From: Prunus persica
Lineage: Eukaryota > Streptophyta > Magnoliopsida > Rosales > Rosaceae
Direction: 5' to 3'
Length of the DNA stretch: 64,000 nucleotides
Assembly: GCF_000346465.2 (NCBI RefSeq)
Contig: NC_034012.1
Location: 7,042,800 to 7,106,799, forward strand
Part shown: positions 37,473 to 48,182 of the stretch, piece by piece
How the letters are laid out: each line of letters begins with the position of its first letter
Numbering within the stretch: position 1 is the stretch's first letter
Notes under the pieces: generated by a model
What the model was told of the DNA's origin: nothing
The model's input: only the letters and a program-made list of their open reading frames with translations
The model's database searches: none
Made by a program: the position numbers and the translations under genes

Positions 37473-39853
37473 TCACGTTGGTGCATAGATGTCGCCAATG
37501 CCCAACTGATCTAGTGAATTGTGGAATGCTTTACTAGAAATCGCCTTTGTCAAAATATCCGCCAATTGATCCTCGGATTTCACAAAAGGAAACTGAAACA
37601 CTTTAGCCTCAAGCTTTTGTTTGATAAAGTGTCGATCCACCTCAACATGTTTAGTACGATCATGCTGAACCGGATTCTGTGCAATGGCTATAGCAGCCTT
37701 GTTATCACAAAAGAGATTCATTGTGGATGTAGGTTTATACCCAAGTTCAGTAAGCAACTTTCTTAACCAAAGAAGTTCACAAATCCCTTTAGTCATGCCT
37801 CTGAACTCGGCTTCTGCACTGGATAAAGCTACTACATTCTGTTTCTTGCTTCTCCATGTCACCAAATTACCTCCCACGAATGTGAAGTAACCCGATGTGG
37901 ATTTTCTATCTGTTACATTACCTGCCCAATCTGCATCTGAATAACCATCAATATTTAGATGACCATGCTTTGAGAACATAAGTCCTTTTCCAGGTGCAGA
38001 CTTCAAATATCTAAGTATCCGAAGAACTGCATTCATATGGTCTTCACTTGGAGAGTGCATAAATTGACTGACAACGCTCACCGCATAAGCAATGTCTGGT
38101 CGAGTATGTGACAAATAGATCAATCTTCCCACTAACCTTTGGTATCTTTCTTTGTTAGTTGGAACTTGATCCGGATATTCTCCAAGATGATGATTCTGAA
38201 TAATAGGAGTGTCCGCAGGTTTACAATCTAGCATTCCTGTGTCTGTCAACAAGTCTAAGACATATTTCCTTTGAGAGAGAAATATGCCTTGCTGCGATCG
38301 AGCCACCTCAATTCCCAAGAAATACTTGAGTCCACCTAGATCCTTCATCTCAAACTCCGTAGCCAGATAGTCTTGTAGCTGTGATATTTCCTGTTTATCA
38401 TTCCCAGTAATAATCATATCATCAACATAAATTATTAATGCTGTTACCTTCCCTTTTCGATGTTTCAAGAACAAAGTATGATCTGAGTTGCACTGTTTGA
38501 AACCATTATTCTTCATTGCCATGGTGAACCGTCCAAACCATGCACGTGGTGACTGTTTCAATCCATACAATGCTTTTCGTAACCTGCAAACTGTTCCAGT
38601 CTGAGTAGTATTATATCCAGGAGGAATGTCCATGTACACCTCCTCCGTGAGTTCGCCATGTAGAAAAGCATTCTTTACATCAAACTGGTGTAGTGGCCAA
38701 TCTAAATTAGCTGCAAGGGACAATAAGACTCTGACGGTGTTTAACTTTGCAACGGGAGCAAAGGTTTCTTCATAGTCTATACCATAGGTCTGTGTGTACC
38801 CTTTTGCCACAAGTCTTGCCTTGTATCGCTCGATAGATCCATCTGCATTGTGTTTTATAGTAAACACCCATCTACATCCGATAGTCTTTTTTCCTCGGGG
38901 TATAATCTCCAATGTCCAAGTCTGATTTTTCTCAAGGGCTTTCATCTCCTCTTTTATAGCTTGGACCCACTTAGGATCTTTCAATGCTTCAGAGACCTTG
39001 GTTGGAATATGGATAGCAGACAACTGATGCACAAAAGCCTTAAGTGGTTCAGACAGCTTCTCAGTGGATACATGATTTGCAATTGGATACTTGGATGTCT
39101 TGCCAATATCAGGTGAATAACGGTTTGGTGGCTTCCCACGATTTTGCCTGAAAGGTAATTGATATCCAATAGTTTTATCATCTAAATGCACAAGTCTAGT
39201 AGGAGTAGTTACCTCAAGGATATTCTCAAGAGATTGGTCTGTTGGTACTGTTGAGTTAGAGGGGGGGTCTTCATCTTGTTGTTCTGTATTGTCTGTAAGT
39301 GTGAGACTCGGATCAGAAATATCTTCGCGTGGATCAGGTGGGTCAGGCAATTGATCGCTATAAATGGGCGATTGGTCGCTTTTCAACAGAGAGTAATCTC
39401 GTGCTCCAGACTCGGAATGATCAATCATTTCTGTACAAGGGAGAATTTCTTGATTTTCCAAGTTGCTCCAATTCTGCTCTTCACTTCGTATCTCCCCCTG
39501 AAGTGTAGAATTGGATGATGGGTCATGGAAGAACAGCTCAGATTCCAGAAAGGTCACATCCAAAGTGACATAGGTTCGTTGGGTAGGAGGGTGATAACAA
39601 CGGTAGCCTTTCTGATGAGTGGCATAACCCACAAAAACACAACGAAGTGCACATGGATCAAGTTTGCTACGTTGATTTTTGTGGAGATGAACGAAAGCCA
39701 CACATCCAAAGATTCGGGGTGTGAGTACCAAAACAGAAGGCAGAGGTCTGTGTTGTGCAAGCACCTGTAAGGGAGTTTTAAAGGTCAGTACACTAGAAGG
39801 CATGCGGTTGATCAAATGAACTGCGGTGACAATAGCATCATCCCAGTGATGGC
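37473..39853 (-). CDS. Copia 1 polyprotein, C-terminal integrase, reverse transcriptase and RNase H
   Basis: A single open frame of about 790 codons runs out of the gap. It starts in the integrase C-terminus (INRMPSS, then FGCVAFVH and KLDPCALRCVFVGY), passes a Ser/Asp-rich linker and enters the reverse transcriptase ([21 protein letters not shown], catalytic YVDDMIITG). It ends in RNase H (DADWAGNVTDRKSTSGY, ALSSAEAEFRG, DNKAAI). No stop or frameshift is visible in the sequenced part, in line with identical LTRs. The start codon and gag are in the gap, so whether the element can still move is unknown. The stop TGA (37473-37475) lies inside the polypurine tract. Confidence 0.92.
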
Positions 39854-40795
39854 NNNNNNNNNNNNNNNNNNNNNNNNNNNNNNNNNNNNNNNNNNNNNNN
39901 NNNNNNNNNNNNNNNNNNNNNNNNNNNNNNNNNNNNNNNNNNNNNNNNNNNNNNNNNNNNNNNNNNNNNNNNNNNNNNNNNNNNNNNNNNNNNNNNNNNN
40001 NNNNNNNNNNNNNNNNNNNNNNNNNNNNNNNNNNNNNNNNNNNNNNNNNNNNNNNNNNNNNNNNNNNNNNNNNNNNNNNNNNNNNNNNNNNNNNNNNNNN
40101 NNNNNNNNNNNNNNNNNNNNNNNNNNNNNNNNNNNNNNNNNNNNNNNNNNNNNNNNNNNNNNNNNNNNNNNNNNNNNNNNNNNNNNNNNNNNNNNNNNNN
40201 NNNNNNNNNNNNNNNNNNNNNNNNNNNNNNNNNNNNNNNNNNNNNNNNNNNNNNNNNNNNNNNNNNNNNNNNNNNNNNNNNNNNNNNNNNNNNNNNNNNN
40301 NNNNNNNNNNNNNNNNNNNNNNNNNNNNNNNNNNNNNNNNNNNNNNNNNNNNNNNNNNNNNNNNNNNNNNNNNNNNNNNNNNNNNNNNNNNNNNNNNNNN
40401 NNNNNNNNNNNNNNNNNNNNNNNNNNNNNNNNNNNNNNNNNNNNNNNNNNNNNNNNNNNNNNNNNNNNNNNNNNNNNNNNNNNNNNNNNNNNNNNNNNNN
40501 NNNNNNNNNNNNNNNNNNNNNNNNNNNNNNNNNNNNNNNNNNNNNNNNNNNNNNNNNNNNNNNNNNNNNNNNNNNNNNNNNNNNNNNNNNNNNNNNNNNN
40601 NNNNNNNNNNNNNNNNNNNNNNNNNNNNNNNNNNNNNNNNNNNNNNNNNNNNNNNNNNNNNNNNNNNNNNNNNNNNNNNNNNNNNNNNNNNNNNNNNNNN
40701 NNNNNNNNNNNNNNNNNNNNNNNNNNNNNNNNNNNNNNNNNNNNNNNNNNNNNNNNNNNNNNNNNNNNNNNNNNNNNNNNNNNNNNNNNNNNNNN
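39854..40795. other. Assembly gap (942 N) inside Copia 1
   Basis: The gap removes gag, protease and the first part of integrase. Those normally need about 2 kb, so either the gap is underestimated or this copy carries an internal deletion. Long frames spanning it on either strand are artefacts. Confidence 0.95.
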
Positions 40796-40827
40796 TCAGC
40801 AATTCCAAGATCGCCGCTCTGATACCA

Positions 40828-41061
40828 TGCTAAAATATGAAAACTATGAGAGAATATTTGTTTGTGGGAATTTTCTGTGTATTCTTCTCCTTGTAGGAGG
40901 TCATATTTATAATACAACGAAACCTGAATGGGCAAGTAAATAATAAATTCCTAAATCTATTTGCAGTAGGAAATCAGGAATTAAAGTAAATCAATTACAA
41001 TTATAATAGGAATTCTTAGTGTGTAAGGAAAGTAAGTCAATATCCACAAGTCACGCCAACA
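40828..41061 (-). repeat. 5' LTR of Copia 1
   Basis: This LTR reads identical to 37232-37465. Its inner edge adjoins the tRNA-iMet primer-binding site at 40816-40827, which fixes the element's minus-strand orientation. Confidence 0.95.
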
Positions 41062-41642
41062 GATATATCCACTTGACCTTGATTTCAATTGAAACAAGGG
41101 AAATGCAGGTCATGGAGGTGGTTGCTTTCGTTGATTTGAGGCAATGCAGAATATCTTTATTTTATTTTGTTTGATTATTGACGACGTCCATCCATGAAAG
41201 CAGGTGGGTTGTGGAGAACAGATTAGACAAGCTAAAGTTTTCTAGGCAGAAACAGGCCTACTGTTACTTCTCTGCTGCTGCAAACCTTTTCCCTCCTGAA
41301 CTATCAGATGCCTGTAAAAGTTTGATAATATTTTGTAATCTTCTTATCAATTTCAGAGATAGAGAGGTGTAAGAGGAATGAAGAGGAGAGAATCTGTAAA
41401 ACTGCTCTGCTTGGCTCATAAAGTCAGTGAGCCAGCCTATGTATATTCTTTCTCATTTCTGTTTTTTTTTAAAACGCACACACACACTCAGCATGTTGTA
41501 CATGACCGTTAGCCTTAGCTGGATGCACACACTTAGTTTTGCATCTCAGCCTTACACCTGTCATTTTCTAAGACAAAGTGAATACACAATGAAATACTTG
41601 GCTAGTTAACATTAAGCTGAGATTAGCTCAATGCTTATACAC

Positions 41643-41884
41643 TGAAGGAAGTTGAGGTTCCACCCCAAAACCAATTGGCAATGGGGGGAGTAGCTCAACT
41701 CCTTATAAACCCAGGCTAGGTCCCTTAACATTTCAATGTGGGACAAACACTCTCAACACGCCACCATACGTGTGGGCNNNNNNNNNNNNNNNNNNNNNNN
41801 NNNNNNNNNNNNNNNNNNNNNNNNNNNNNNNNNNNNNNNNNNNNNNNNNNNNNNNNNNNNNNNNNNNNNNNNNNNNNTCCTTCA
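41643..41884. mobile_element. TRIM insertion(s) nested in the 3' LTR of Copia 2, ends in opposite orientation
   Basis: At the left, 41643-41758 is a complete 116-bp TRIM LTR in minus orientation (TGAAGGAAG...CTCAACA). At the right, the seven bases before the target (TCCTTCA, 41878-41884) match the plus-orientation end of the same LTR. TACAC flanks both sides (41638-41642 and 41885-41889), a perfect 5-bp target duplication. The interior is a 100-N gap (41778-41877). Direct LTRs cannot give this arrangement, so there is either an inverted composite or an assembly error at a palindrome. Confidence 0.75.
41778..41877. other. Assembly gap (100 N)
   Basis: A placeholder-size gap within the nested TRIM. 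An inverted pair of terminal repeats would explain why assembly stopped here. Confidence 0.95.
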
Positions 41885-43672
41885 TACACTAACACTCCCC
41901 TTTAAGCTTTGAGCTGATAAGACTCCTAGCTTATCTCTGAGATAGTTGAACCTCTCCCTTGGTAAAGCCTTGGTGAAAATGTCTGCCACTTGATCTTTAG
42001 TTGGACAATAAACCAAATCAATAACTCCTTGTTGTAGAGCATCCTTGATGAAATGATACCGCCTGTCAATGTGTTTTGTCCTTTGATGAAACACTGGATT
42101 TTTTGTGATGGAAATTGCAGAAGTGTTGTCACACCTCAGGGGAGTAGCATCTGCTTGTAATTCTCCAAAGTCTTCCAAAACAAACCTAAGCCAAATTGCT
42201 TGAGTTGTAGCCTCTGAAGCACTAACATATTCTGCTTCAGCAGTTGAGAGAGCTACACAGTTTTGTTTAACAGAAGCCCATGAGAATACTCCACTTCCAA
42301 ATGAGAATGCATATCCAGATGTGCTTTTGCTATCTTCAAGTGAGCCTCCCCAATCACTGTCACAATGCCCCACCAACACTGCTTTCTTGCCTTTCTCATA
42401 CATCAAACCATAGTCTAGTGTTCCTTTGACATACCTTAGCACCCTCTTAGCTGTTCCATAGTGCTTATTAGAAGGACCATGCATATATCTAGCTAGCAAG
42501 CTTGCAGCATACATCACATCCGGTCTTGTAGCAGTAAGGTACAGCAAGCTTCCTACAAGCTTTCTATAGTTCTCTTCATCAGCAGCACCACTACCATCGT
42601 CCTTGATCAATTTTTCTGTGGCTACAAGAGGTGTAGACACAGACTTACAGTCAGTTAACCCAAATTTATTCAACAAAGAAGATGCATACTTTCTTTGGTG
42701 AATAAATATGCTTGAATCTGTCTGAATCACCCCCATTCCTAGAAAGTGATAGAGAAGACCTAAGTCTGTCATTTCATACTTCTCTTGCATGTCTCTTTTG
42801 AACTCATTCAACATTCCTTGATTGCTTCCCGTGTACACTATATCATCCACATAGATGGACACAATTAGTATGTCATTTTCTCCCCTTGTCTTGGTATAAA
42901 GAGTGGCTTCACTCAAACTTTTCTCAAACCCACACTCAGCAAAGTAGCTGTCAATTTCTCCATACCAGGCTCTAGGTGCCTGTTTTAACCCGTAAAGAGC
43001 CTTATGCAGTCTATAAACTTTATCCTCTTTGCCTTGAACCACAAAACCCTCAGGTTGCTCAACATACACTTCTTCCTTCAGCTTTCCATTCAAGAAAGCT
43101 GACTTGACATCTAGTTGATATAACTTCCAGCTCTTTTGTGCAGCAAGAGCAATTAAAGTCCTGATTGTGTCCAATCTAGCAACTGGAGCAAAAGTCTCAT
43201 TATAGTCAATTCCTGGTTTCTGCACATATCCCTTAGCAACCAATCTAGCCTTGTTCTTTTGCACTGAACCATCTAGATTTAGTTTGGTCTTGAACACCCA
43301 TTTCACTCCAATAACTTGTTTGTCACTCGGTCTGTTCACAAGTTCCCAAGTTCCATTTTTCTCAATCATAGATAGCTCATCCTCCATTGCTTTTATCCAT
43401 GACTGATCTTGTGCAGCTTCTTCATATTTCTCTGGTTCCACAATGCAGAGATTGCATTGTGCCATAATGTCATTTATGCTTCTCCACTTAACTGGTGTAT
43501 GATCATAAGGTTTAGTGATCTCAGCAGTTTCATGGATGTTTCTCTCTTGTTCTTTAGCTTGAAAGGAGCTACAAGGACTAGCACAATTGTTGTCTACTTC
43601 TGTTACTTCATGTAGGCTAAAATCAATCTCAGTTTTAGATTGATCTTGAGTGTTTGTCACTGCAGTAGGCAT
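41882..43672 (-). CDS. Copia 2 reverse transcriptase and RNase H segment (broken polyprotein, 3' part)
   Basis: This open frame of 596 codons covers the linker after integrase, the reverse transcriptase ([34 protein letters not shown], catalytic YVDDIVYTG) and RNase H ([40 protein letters not shown]). Its first Met is internal, because the frame is cut off upstream by a TGA where the alignment expects Trp. The reading frame runs through the purine tract into the LTR. The native stop in the LTR has been replaced by one supplied by the nested TRIM, an odd but harmless change. Confidence 0.9.
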   Translation of the reverse strand: MPTAVTNTQDQSKTEIDFSLHEVTEVDNNCASPCSSFQAKEQERNIHETAEITKPYDHTPVKWRSINDIMAQCNLCIVEPEKYEEAAQDQSWIKAMEDELSMIEKNGTWELVNRPSDKQVIGVKWVFKTKLNLDGSVQKNKARLVAKGYVQKPGIDYNETFAPVARLDTIRTLIALAAQKSWKLYQLDVKSAFLNGKLKEEVYVEQPEGFVVQGKEDKVYRLHKALYGLKQAPRAWYGEIDSYFAECGFEKSLSEATLYTKTRGENDILIVSIYVDDIVYTGSNQGMLNEFKRDMQEKYEMTDLGLLYHFLGMGVIQTDSSIFIHQRKYASSLLNKFGLTDCKSVSTPLVATEKLIKDDGSGAADEENYRKLVGSLLYLTATRPDVMYAASLLARYMHGPSNKHYGTAKRVLRYVKGTLDYGLMYEKGKKAVLVGHCDSDWGGSLEDSKSTSGYAFSFGSGVFSWASVKQNCVALSTAEAEYVSASEATTQAIWLRFVLEDFGELQADATPLRCDNTSAISITKNPVFHQRTKHIDRRYHFIKDALQQGVIDLVYCPTKDQVADIFTKALPRERFNYLRDKLGVLSAQSLKGSVSV

Positions 43673-43693
43673 TTCTGTCTCTGCTGTCCAGTT

Positions 43694-46000
43694 TCAAGTC
43701 ATACTTTCATCAAACACAACATCTCTTGATAAAATCAACTTCTTAGTGGAAGGATCAAATACTCTGTACCCTTTTTCACAAACGGCATATCCAACAAAAA
43801 CCCCTTTTACACTCTTAGCATCCAGTTTCTGTCTCGTTTCTGCTGGTACATGCACATAGCAAAGGGATCCAAACACTTTGAGATGACCAATACCTGGTTT
43901 TCTGCCACTATATGCTTCAAATAGAGTGATATTCTCTAGTGCCTTTGGTGGGTGAGCGATTTAGGAGATACACAGCTGTGTGAACAGCTTCTGCCCATAA
44001 AGTATAAGGCATATTCTTCTCATGAAGCATTGCCTTGGCCATTTCTACCACAGTTCTATTTTTTCTCTCCACCACTCCATTTTGTTGTGGAGTGTAGGCT
44101 GTGGTTAGTTGTCTTGAATGCCACTCCTCACATAATTTGCTGAATTCACTAGATGTGAATTCACTCCTCTATCACTTCTCACACACTTGACTTTGAAATC
44201 ACTTTGCAGTTCGACCATGGATTTAAACTTCCTAAAACAGGTTATTGCATCTGATTTGTACCTTAGAAAGTACACCCAAGTCATCCTTGTACAGTCGTCA
44301 ATGAGTAGCATGAAATATCTGTTTCCAGCTATAGACTCTGTCTGCATTGGACCACATAAATCTGTATGTATCAGTTCCAGAGGATTTTCTGCTCTCCAAG
44401 CCTGCCCTTTAGGAAACCAGTCCCTATGTTGCTTGCCCAGTTGACATCCCTCACATACACCATTAATTTCTTCCAAAAATGGCAGACCATGAACCATACT
44501 TTGATCTCTCAGCTGTTTGAGACTTCTGAGGTTCAAGTGGCCTAACCTCTTATGCCAAATCCAAGTGCATTCAGTCACACTAGCTCTTAATGCAATCTGA
44601 TCAGATTGCATTAAAGATAAAGGATAACACCTATTATTCTTCATCTTAACCTTGATAATCAACTTGTCAAGTGAGGGGCCATCAAAGATGCAGCACATGC
44701 CTCCACCAAACAGCAAATGGTATCCATGTTCATCCATTTGACCAACACTCAACAGATTTTCCTTTAATCCAGGTAGAAACATGACCTCCCTAATGTATTT
44801 CTTGCCTGCACTAGTTTCAATTACCAGTGAGCCTATACCTGCAACATCCACCAAATTTCCCGTAGGCATCTGCACCTTTCCATAAACGTTTGTCCTCATA
44901 TCAACAAGCAAGTCTGCACTTCCAGTCATGTGGTTGCTGCAGCCACTGTCAATATACCAGTTTCCATTTGTGTTCACATCAGAAATGACACTATTGGCAA
45001 AGAATAGATTTCCAGTCATCTCAGTTTGGTTGACACAGTTGGCCTTTTGAGTAGCCTTACCTAGAGTGCATTCCCTAGCCAAATGTCCGAACCTATCACA
45101 GTTAAAACATTTAGGCTTCCCCTTATATCTACACTCACCAAAATGAAATTTGGAGCACACCCTGCACTGTGGTTTAGCAGCATCTTGAGTTGTCTGTTGT
45201 GGTGAACTAGAGCTGTGATTTGGTGTATAATTATTCTGCTGAGGCTTTCCTTTCGATTCCCATGGTTTTCCCTTGGAGTTCCAATTCTTTTGAGACTTAG
45301 AGTGATTCTTGCTTTGTTGCCCTTTTGAACTTACGGAAAAAGAAGCAAATGCCCTTTCAGTGGTATCCACATTATGTAGATCAAACCTCTGTTCTTGGCT
45401 TTTCAAAATGGCTACAACTTCCTGCAAGGCCACAGTCTCTAAACTTTTGGTATTTTCAATAACCAGACAAATAGGGTCATATGGCTTGCTAAGGCTAATC
45501 AATACCTTCTGAACAAGTCTCTCATTAGTCAGAATCTCACCAAATGTTTTCATTTGGTTTATTAACTCATTTAGCCGAGTCAAATAGCCAGATAAGGTTT
45601 CATCATCTCTCATCCTAGCATACTCAAACTCACGCCTCAGATTTTGTAATTTTACAGACCTTACCTGATCACCACCATGGTACTCTCCATATAACAAATC
45701 CCAAGCCACTTTTGCTGTTCCAGCATTAGCTATTCGTGGGAAGATTTGGTCTGAAACAGCAGTCTGAATAATGCCTAGGGCCTTGGCATCTTGCATATAG
45801 ACAGCTGCTGTTTTCTCATCAACCTCCTCTTCTGAGCCTCCTTCAGCCTTCTTCTTCGAGTCTGGGGTCGGAATCCCCTTCTCAACCAATTTCCATAACC
45901 CGTGCGACTTGAAGATCGTCATCATTCTGATTCTCCAGAATTCGTAATTCTCGCCGGAGAAGATCGGAGTTCGTACTTCAGAACTTCCAGATCCAGCCAT
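43694..46000 (-). pseudogene. Copia 2 gag, protease and integrase segment, frameshifted
   Basis: From 46000 down to about 44160 one frame encodes gag (FSGENYEFWRIRMMTIFKS), the zinc knuckle CFNCDRFGHLAREC, protease WYIDSGCSNHMTG, and integrase (WHKRLGHLNLRSLK, CEGCQLGKQHR, HTDLCGPM). Near 44160 a one-base loss just after SDRG shifts the frame. Integrase continues in another frame (YTPQQNGVVERKNRT) to about 43948, where an extra G in a GG/AA context shifts it again. The last part (FGSLCYVHVPAE to DVVFDESMT, 43876-43694) ends at a TGA replacing a Trp codon. The element could move only if helped in trans. Confidence 0.9.
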
Positions 46001-46144
46001 CTTTTAGCTCAGATGAAACGGGTCGCAAATCAAAAGCTGACTTTTCGAACGGTCTCTGCAACTTCGCCTGAGCTCAGCCAACCTTGGGTGGAGCTCAATT
46101 TCTTACGCCCAGATCTTAATCGATCGAACCTGGCTCTGAGGCCA

Positions 46145-46481
46145 TGTAAAAGTTTGATAATATTTTGTAATCTTCTTATCAATTTCAGAGATAGAGAGGT
46201 GTAGGAGGAATGAAGAGGAGAGAATCTGTAAAACTGCTCTGCTTGGCTCATAAAGTCAGTGAGCCAGCCTATGTATATTCTTTCTCATTTCTGTTTTTTT
46301 TTTTAAAACGCACACACACACTCAGCATGTTGTACATGACCGTTAGCCTTAGCTGGATGCACACACTTAGTTTTGCATCTCAGCCTTACACCTGTCATTT
46401 TCTAAGACAAAGTGAATACACAATGAAATACTTGGCTAGTTAACATTAAGCTGAGATTAGCTCAATGCTTATACACTAACA
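46145..46481 (-). repeat. 5' LTR of Copia 2
   Basis: An intact 337-bp LTR from TGTAAAAGTTTG to ACACTAACA on the plus strand. It matches the split left LTR except for one A/G substitution (GTAAGAGG against GTAGGAGG) and an 11- rather than 9-base T run. Confidence 0.93.
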
Positions 46482-47476
46482 ATGCCCGCATGTCATGGGC
46501 CAAAAGTGGAGTGCTTACAACTGTGGTTGATGATTTCACTAACGTTGGAGGTTCTGAAGAGGAGCTGGTAAACCTTATACAACTGATCGAGAAGTACGTT
46601 TCCTGTTCCCATTCCCTTCCTATTTCCATTGGATAAATTTGTTGGTCAGCAATTTATGCTCGTGCTCCTTATTTTGTTTTTCTGGCATTGAGGGCCTAAA
46701 CTTCCTTGTGTCTGAACCTCAGGTGGGATGTGAATGTGAATGTTGATTGTTGTTCCGAGCATGTTGAAATTATATTTTCAGCACTTAAGAACACAATTAA
46801 TGAGCTTGGAGTCAAGGCGAGACACGACAAGGACGCAGCGTGACAAGTGACATAATTGAGACGGTAAGTTAAAATCTTTTAATTTTCCTTTCTAAAAGCA
46901 CTATGTCTTCCTCAACAGCTTCTTTTATCAAGTTCAACTTGTTTTTATTCATGGAGCTAGGGATGAATTGAGCTATGTTTGATTTTCAGTGGTTGGATTT
47001 GCTCGAGTCTGGGCTGAAGGAAGCTGAGTGGTTGAGAAACAAGTCAGTGCCAACAATGGAGGAGTATATGACAAATGGATATATATCAATTGGCATTGGA
47101 CCAATTGTCCTTCCAGCTCTCTATTTTGTTGGGCATGACCTTTCAGAGGAGGTTGTAGGAAGTTCCGAATTGCATGAGCTGTATAGCCTTATGAGCACCT
47201 GTGGACGTCTTCTGAATGATATCCAAGGCTTCAAGGTAGACAATATGCCCACATTATTCTTTCGAAAAGAAAAACTAGTATCCAATTTGTTATCGTTAAC
47301 TCATAACTCCTGGCTGTGTTGCAGAGGGATTCCGCTGAAGGGAAGCTAAATGCTCTATCATTGACCATGATTCATGGGAACGGTGTCGTTACTGAAGAAG
47401 AGGCCATCAATGAGATAAATAGTATTATAAAAAGTAAGAGGGGAGAGCTGCTACGATTAGTTTTACAGGAGACGGG

Positions 47477-47820
47477 TGTTGAGAGTGTTTGTCCTACATT
47501 GAAATGTTAAGGGACCTAGCCTAGGTTTATAAGGAGTTAGGCTACTCCCCCCATTGCCAATTGGTTTTGAGGTGGAACCTCAACTTCCTTCATGGTATCA
47601 GAGCAAGGCTTCACGTGTTTGGCCCAATGGCCACACATTCTCCCATGTCATCCAATATGTGTTGTCCACGTTAGGCTTGAAAGTTCGCCACACGTGCGGG
47701 GGCGTGTTGAGAGTGTTTGTCCCATATTGAAATGTTAAGGGACCTAGCCTAGGTTTATAAGGAGTTGGGCTACTCCCCCCATTGCCAATTGGTTTTGGGG
47801 TGGAACCTCAACTTCCTTCA
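47477..47820 (+). mobile_element. TRIM (344 bp) in the last exon of KS2
   Basis: Two 116-bp LTRs, 47477-47592 and 47705-47820, run from TGTTGAGAGTG to CTTCCTTCA. TGGTATCAGAGC (47593-47604), an initiator-Met primer site, follows the first, and a purine-rich GTGCGGGGGCG precedes the second. The internal region is only 112 bp and non-coding, which defines a terminal-repeat retrotransposon in miniature. The flanks are ACGGG and ATGGG, a target duplication with one C/T difference at a CpG. A third LTR of the same family lies at 41643-41758. I see no 5S-like sequence, so it is not Cassandra. Confidence 0.93.
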
Positions 47821-48182
47821 ATGGGTAGCATAGCCAAGGGCTTGCAAGGATTTGGTTTGGAACATGAGCAAAGTGCTCCACTTTTTTTATGCCAAAGATG
47901 ATGGATTCAGTGCACATGAGGTGATGCAAAGTGTAAATGCAGTAACTGAGGAACCCATCATTCTCAGTGAATTGCGAGTAAAAAGTAAATAAATGGCATT
48001 TGAATTGAAGGTGCAAGCAGCAAAGAAATAAATATAACTGTTTTACATTTACAAGTCATAAAACATTATGGAAATGTGGATGTGATTGATCAAGTTTGGA
48101 GGGAAAATAATCTTAGATTGATAGTTTATGAATTCTAATTGGTAGAGCAGAGCATATTCTAATGCATCGATTGAATCATTAC

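Larger units (their letters stand above)
37232..41061 (-). mobile_element. Ty1/Copia retrotransposon 1 in KS2 intron 10, identical LTRs
   Basis: LTRs of 234 bp at 37232-37465 and 40828-41061 read identical, start TG and end CA, and are flanked by the duplicated target GATAT (37227-37231 and 41062-41066). On the minus strand the 5' LTR is at 40828-41061. Next to it lies a primer-binding site TGGTATCAGAGC (40816-40827) matching initiator-Met tRNA, and a purine tract, GTGAGGGGGAG, abuts the 3' LTR (37466-37476). The element sits 8 bp after the exon 10 splice donor. Gag, protease and most of integrase fall in an N gap. At 3.8 kb including the gap it is shorter than usual for Copia, so the gap may be undersized. 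Confidence 0.95.
41313..46481 (-). mobile_element. Ty1/Copia retrotransposon 2 inserted in KS2 exon 11
   Basis: The element interrupts the codons for ELSDA / RMSWAK and is flanked by the target duplication ATGCC (41308-41312 and 46482-46486). The right LTR is 46145-46481 (337 bp). The left LTR is 41313-41642 plus 41890-41894, split by a later insertion. The LTRs differ by one substitution and two T residues in a T run. The inner edge of the right LTR is followed on the minus strand by TGGCCTCAGAGCC, an initiator-Met primer site with two changes. A purine tract AAAGGGGAG precedes the left LTR. The coding region carries three lesions although the LTRs are nearly identical. Confidence 0.95.
32960..47992 (+). 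pseudogene. KS2: ent-Kaurene synthase pseudogene (tandem copy 2)
   Basis: All 14 exons of KS1 have counterparts here: 32960-33011, about 34980-35080, 35160-35451, 35521-35701, 35829-36043, 36136-36256, 36382-36479, about 36563-36788, about 36885-36995, 37125-37223, 41204-41312 continued at 46487-46595, 46723-46863, 46990-47235, and 47325-47476 continued at 47826-47992. Lesions seen: exon 2 donor GT changed to AT (near 35080); a 7-G run and an extra C give two +1 shifts in exon 8; TAG where KS1 has AAA, and a 1-base loss, in exon 9; a Copia element within exon 11; a 1-base loss in exon 12; a TRIM plus a 2-base loss in exon 14. The metal motif DDFFD reads DDFTN (near 46536). It cannot make a full enzyme. 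Exon 13 is still open and close to KS1, including the GPIVLP segment. Confidence 0.93.

Noticed and set aside
39816..40943. Plus-strand ORF across the Copia 1 gap
   Set aside because: Almost entirely N; the real coding strand is minus.
47477..47820. Cassandra TRIM
   Set aside because: Cassandra LTRs carry 5S rRNA-like promoter sequence; none is seen here.
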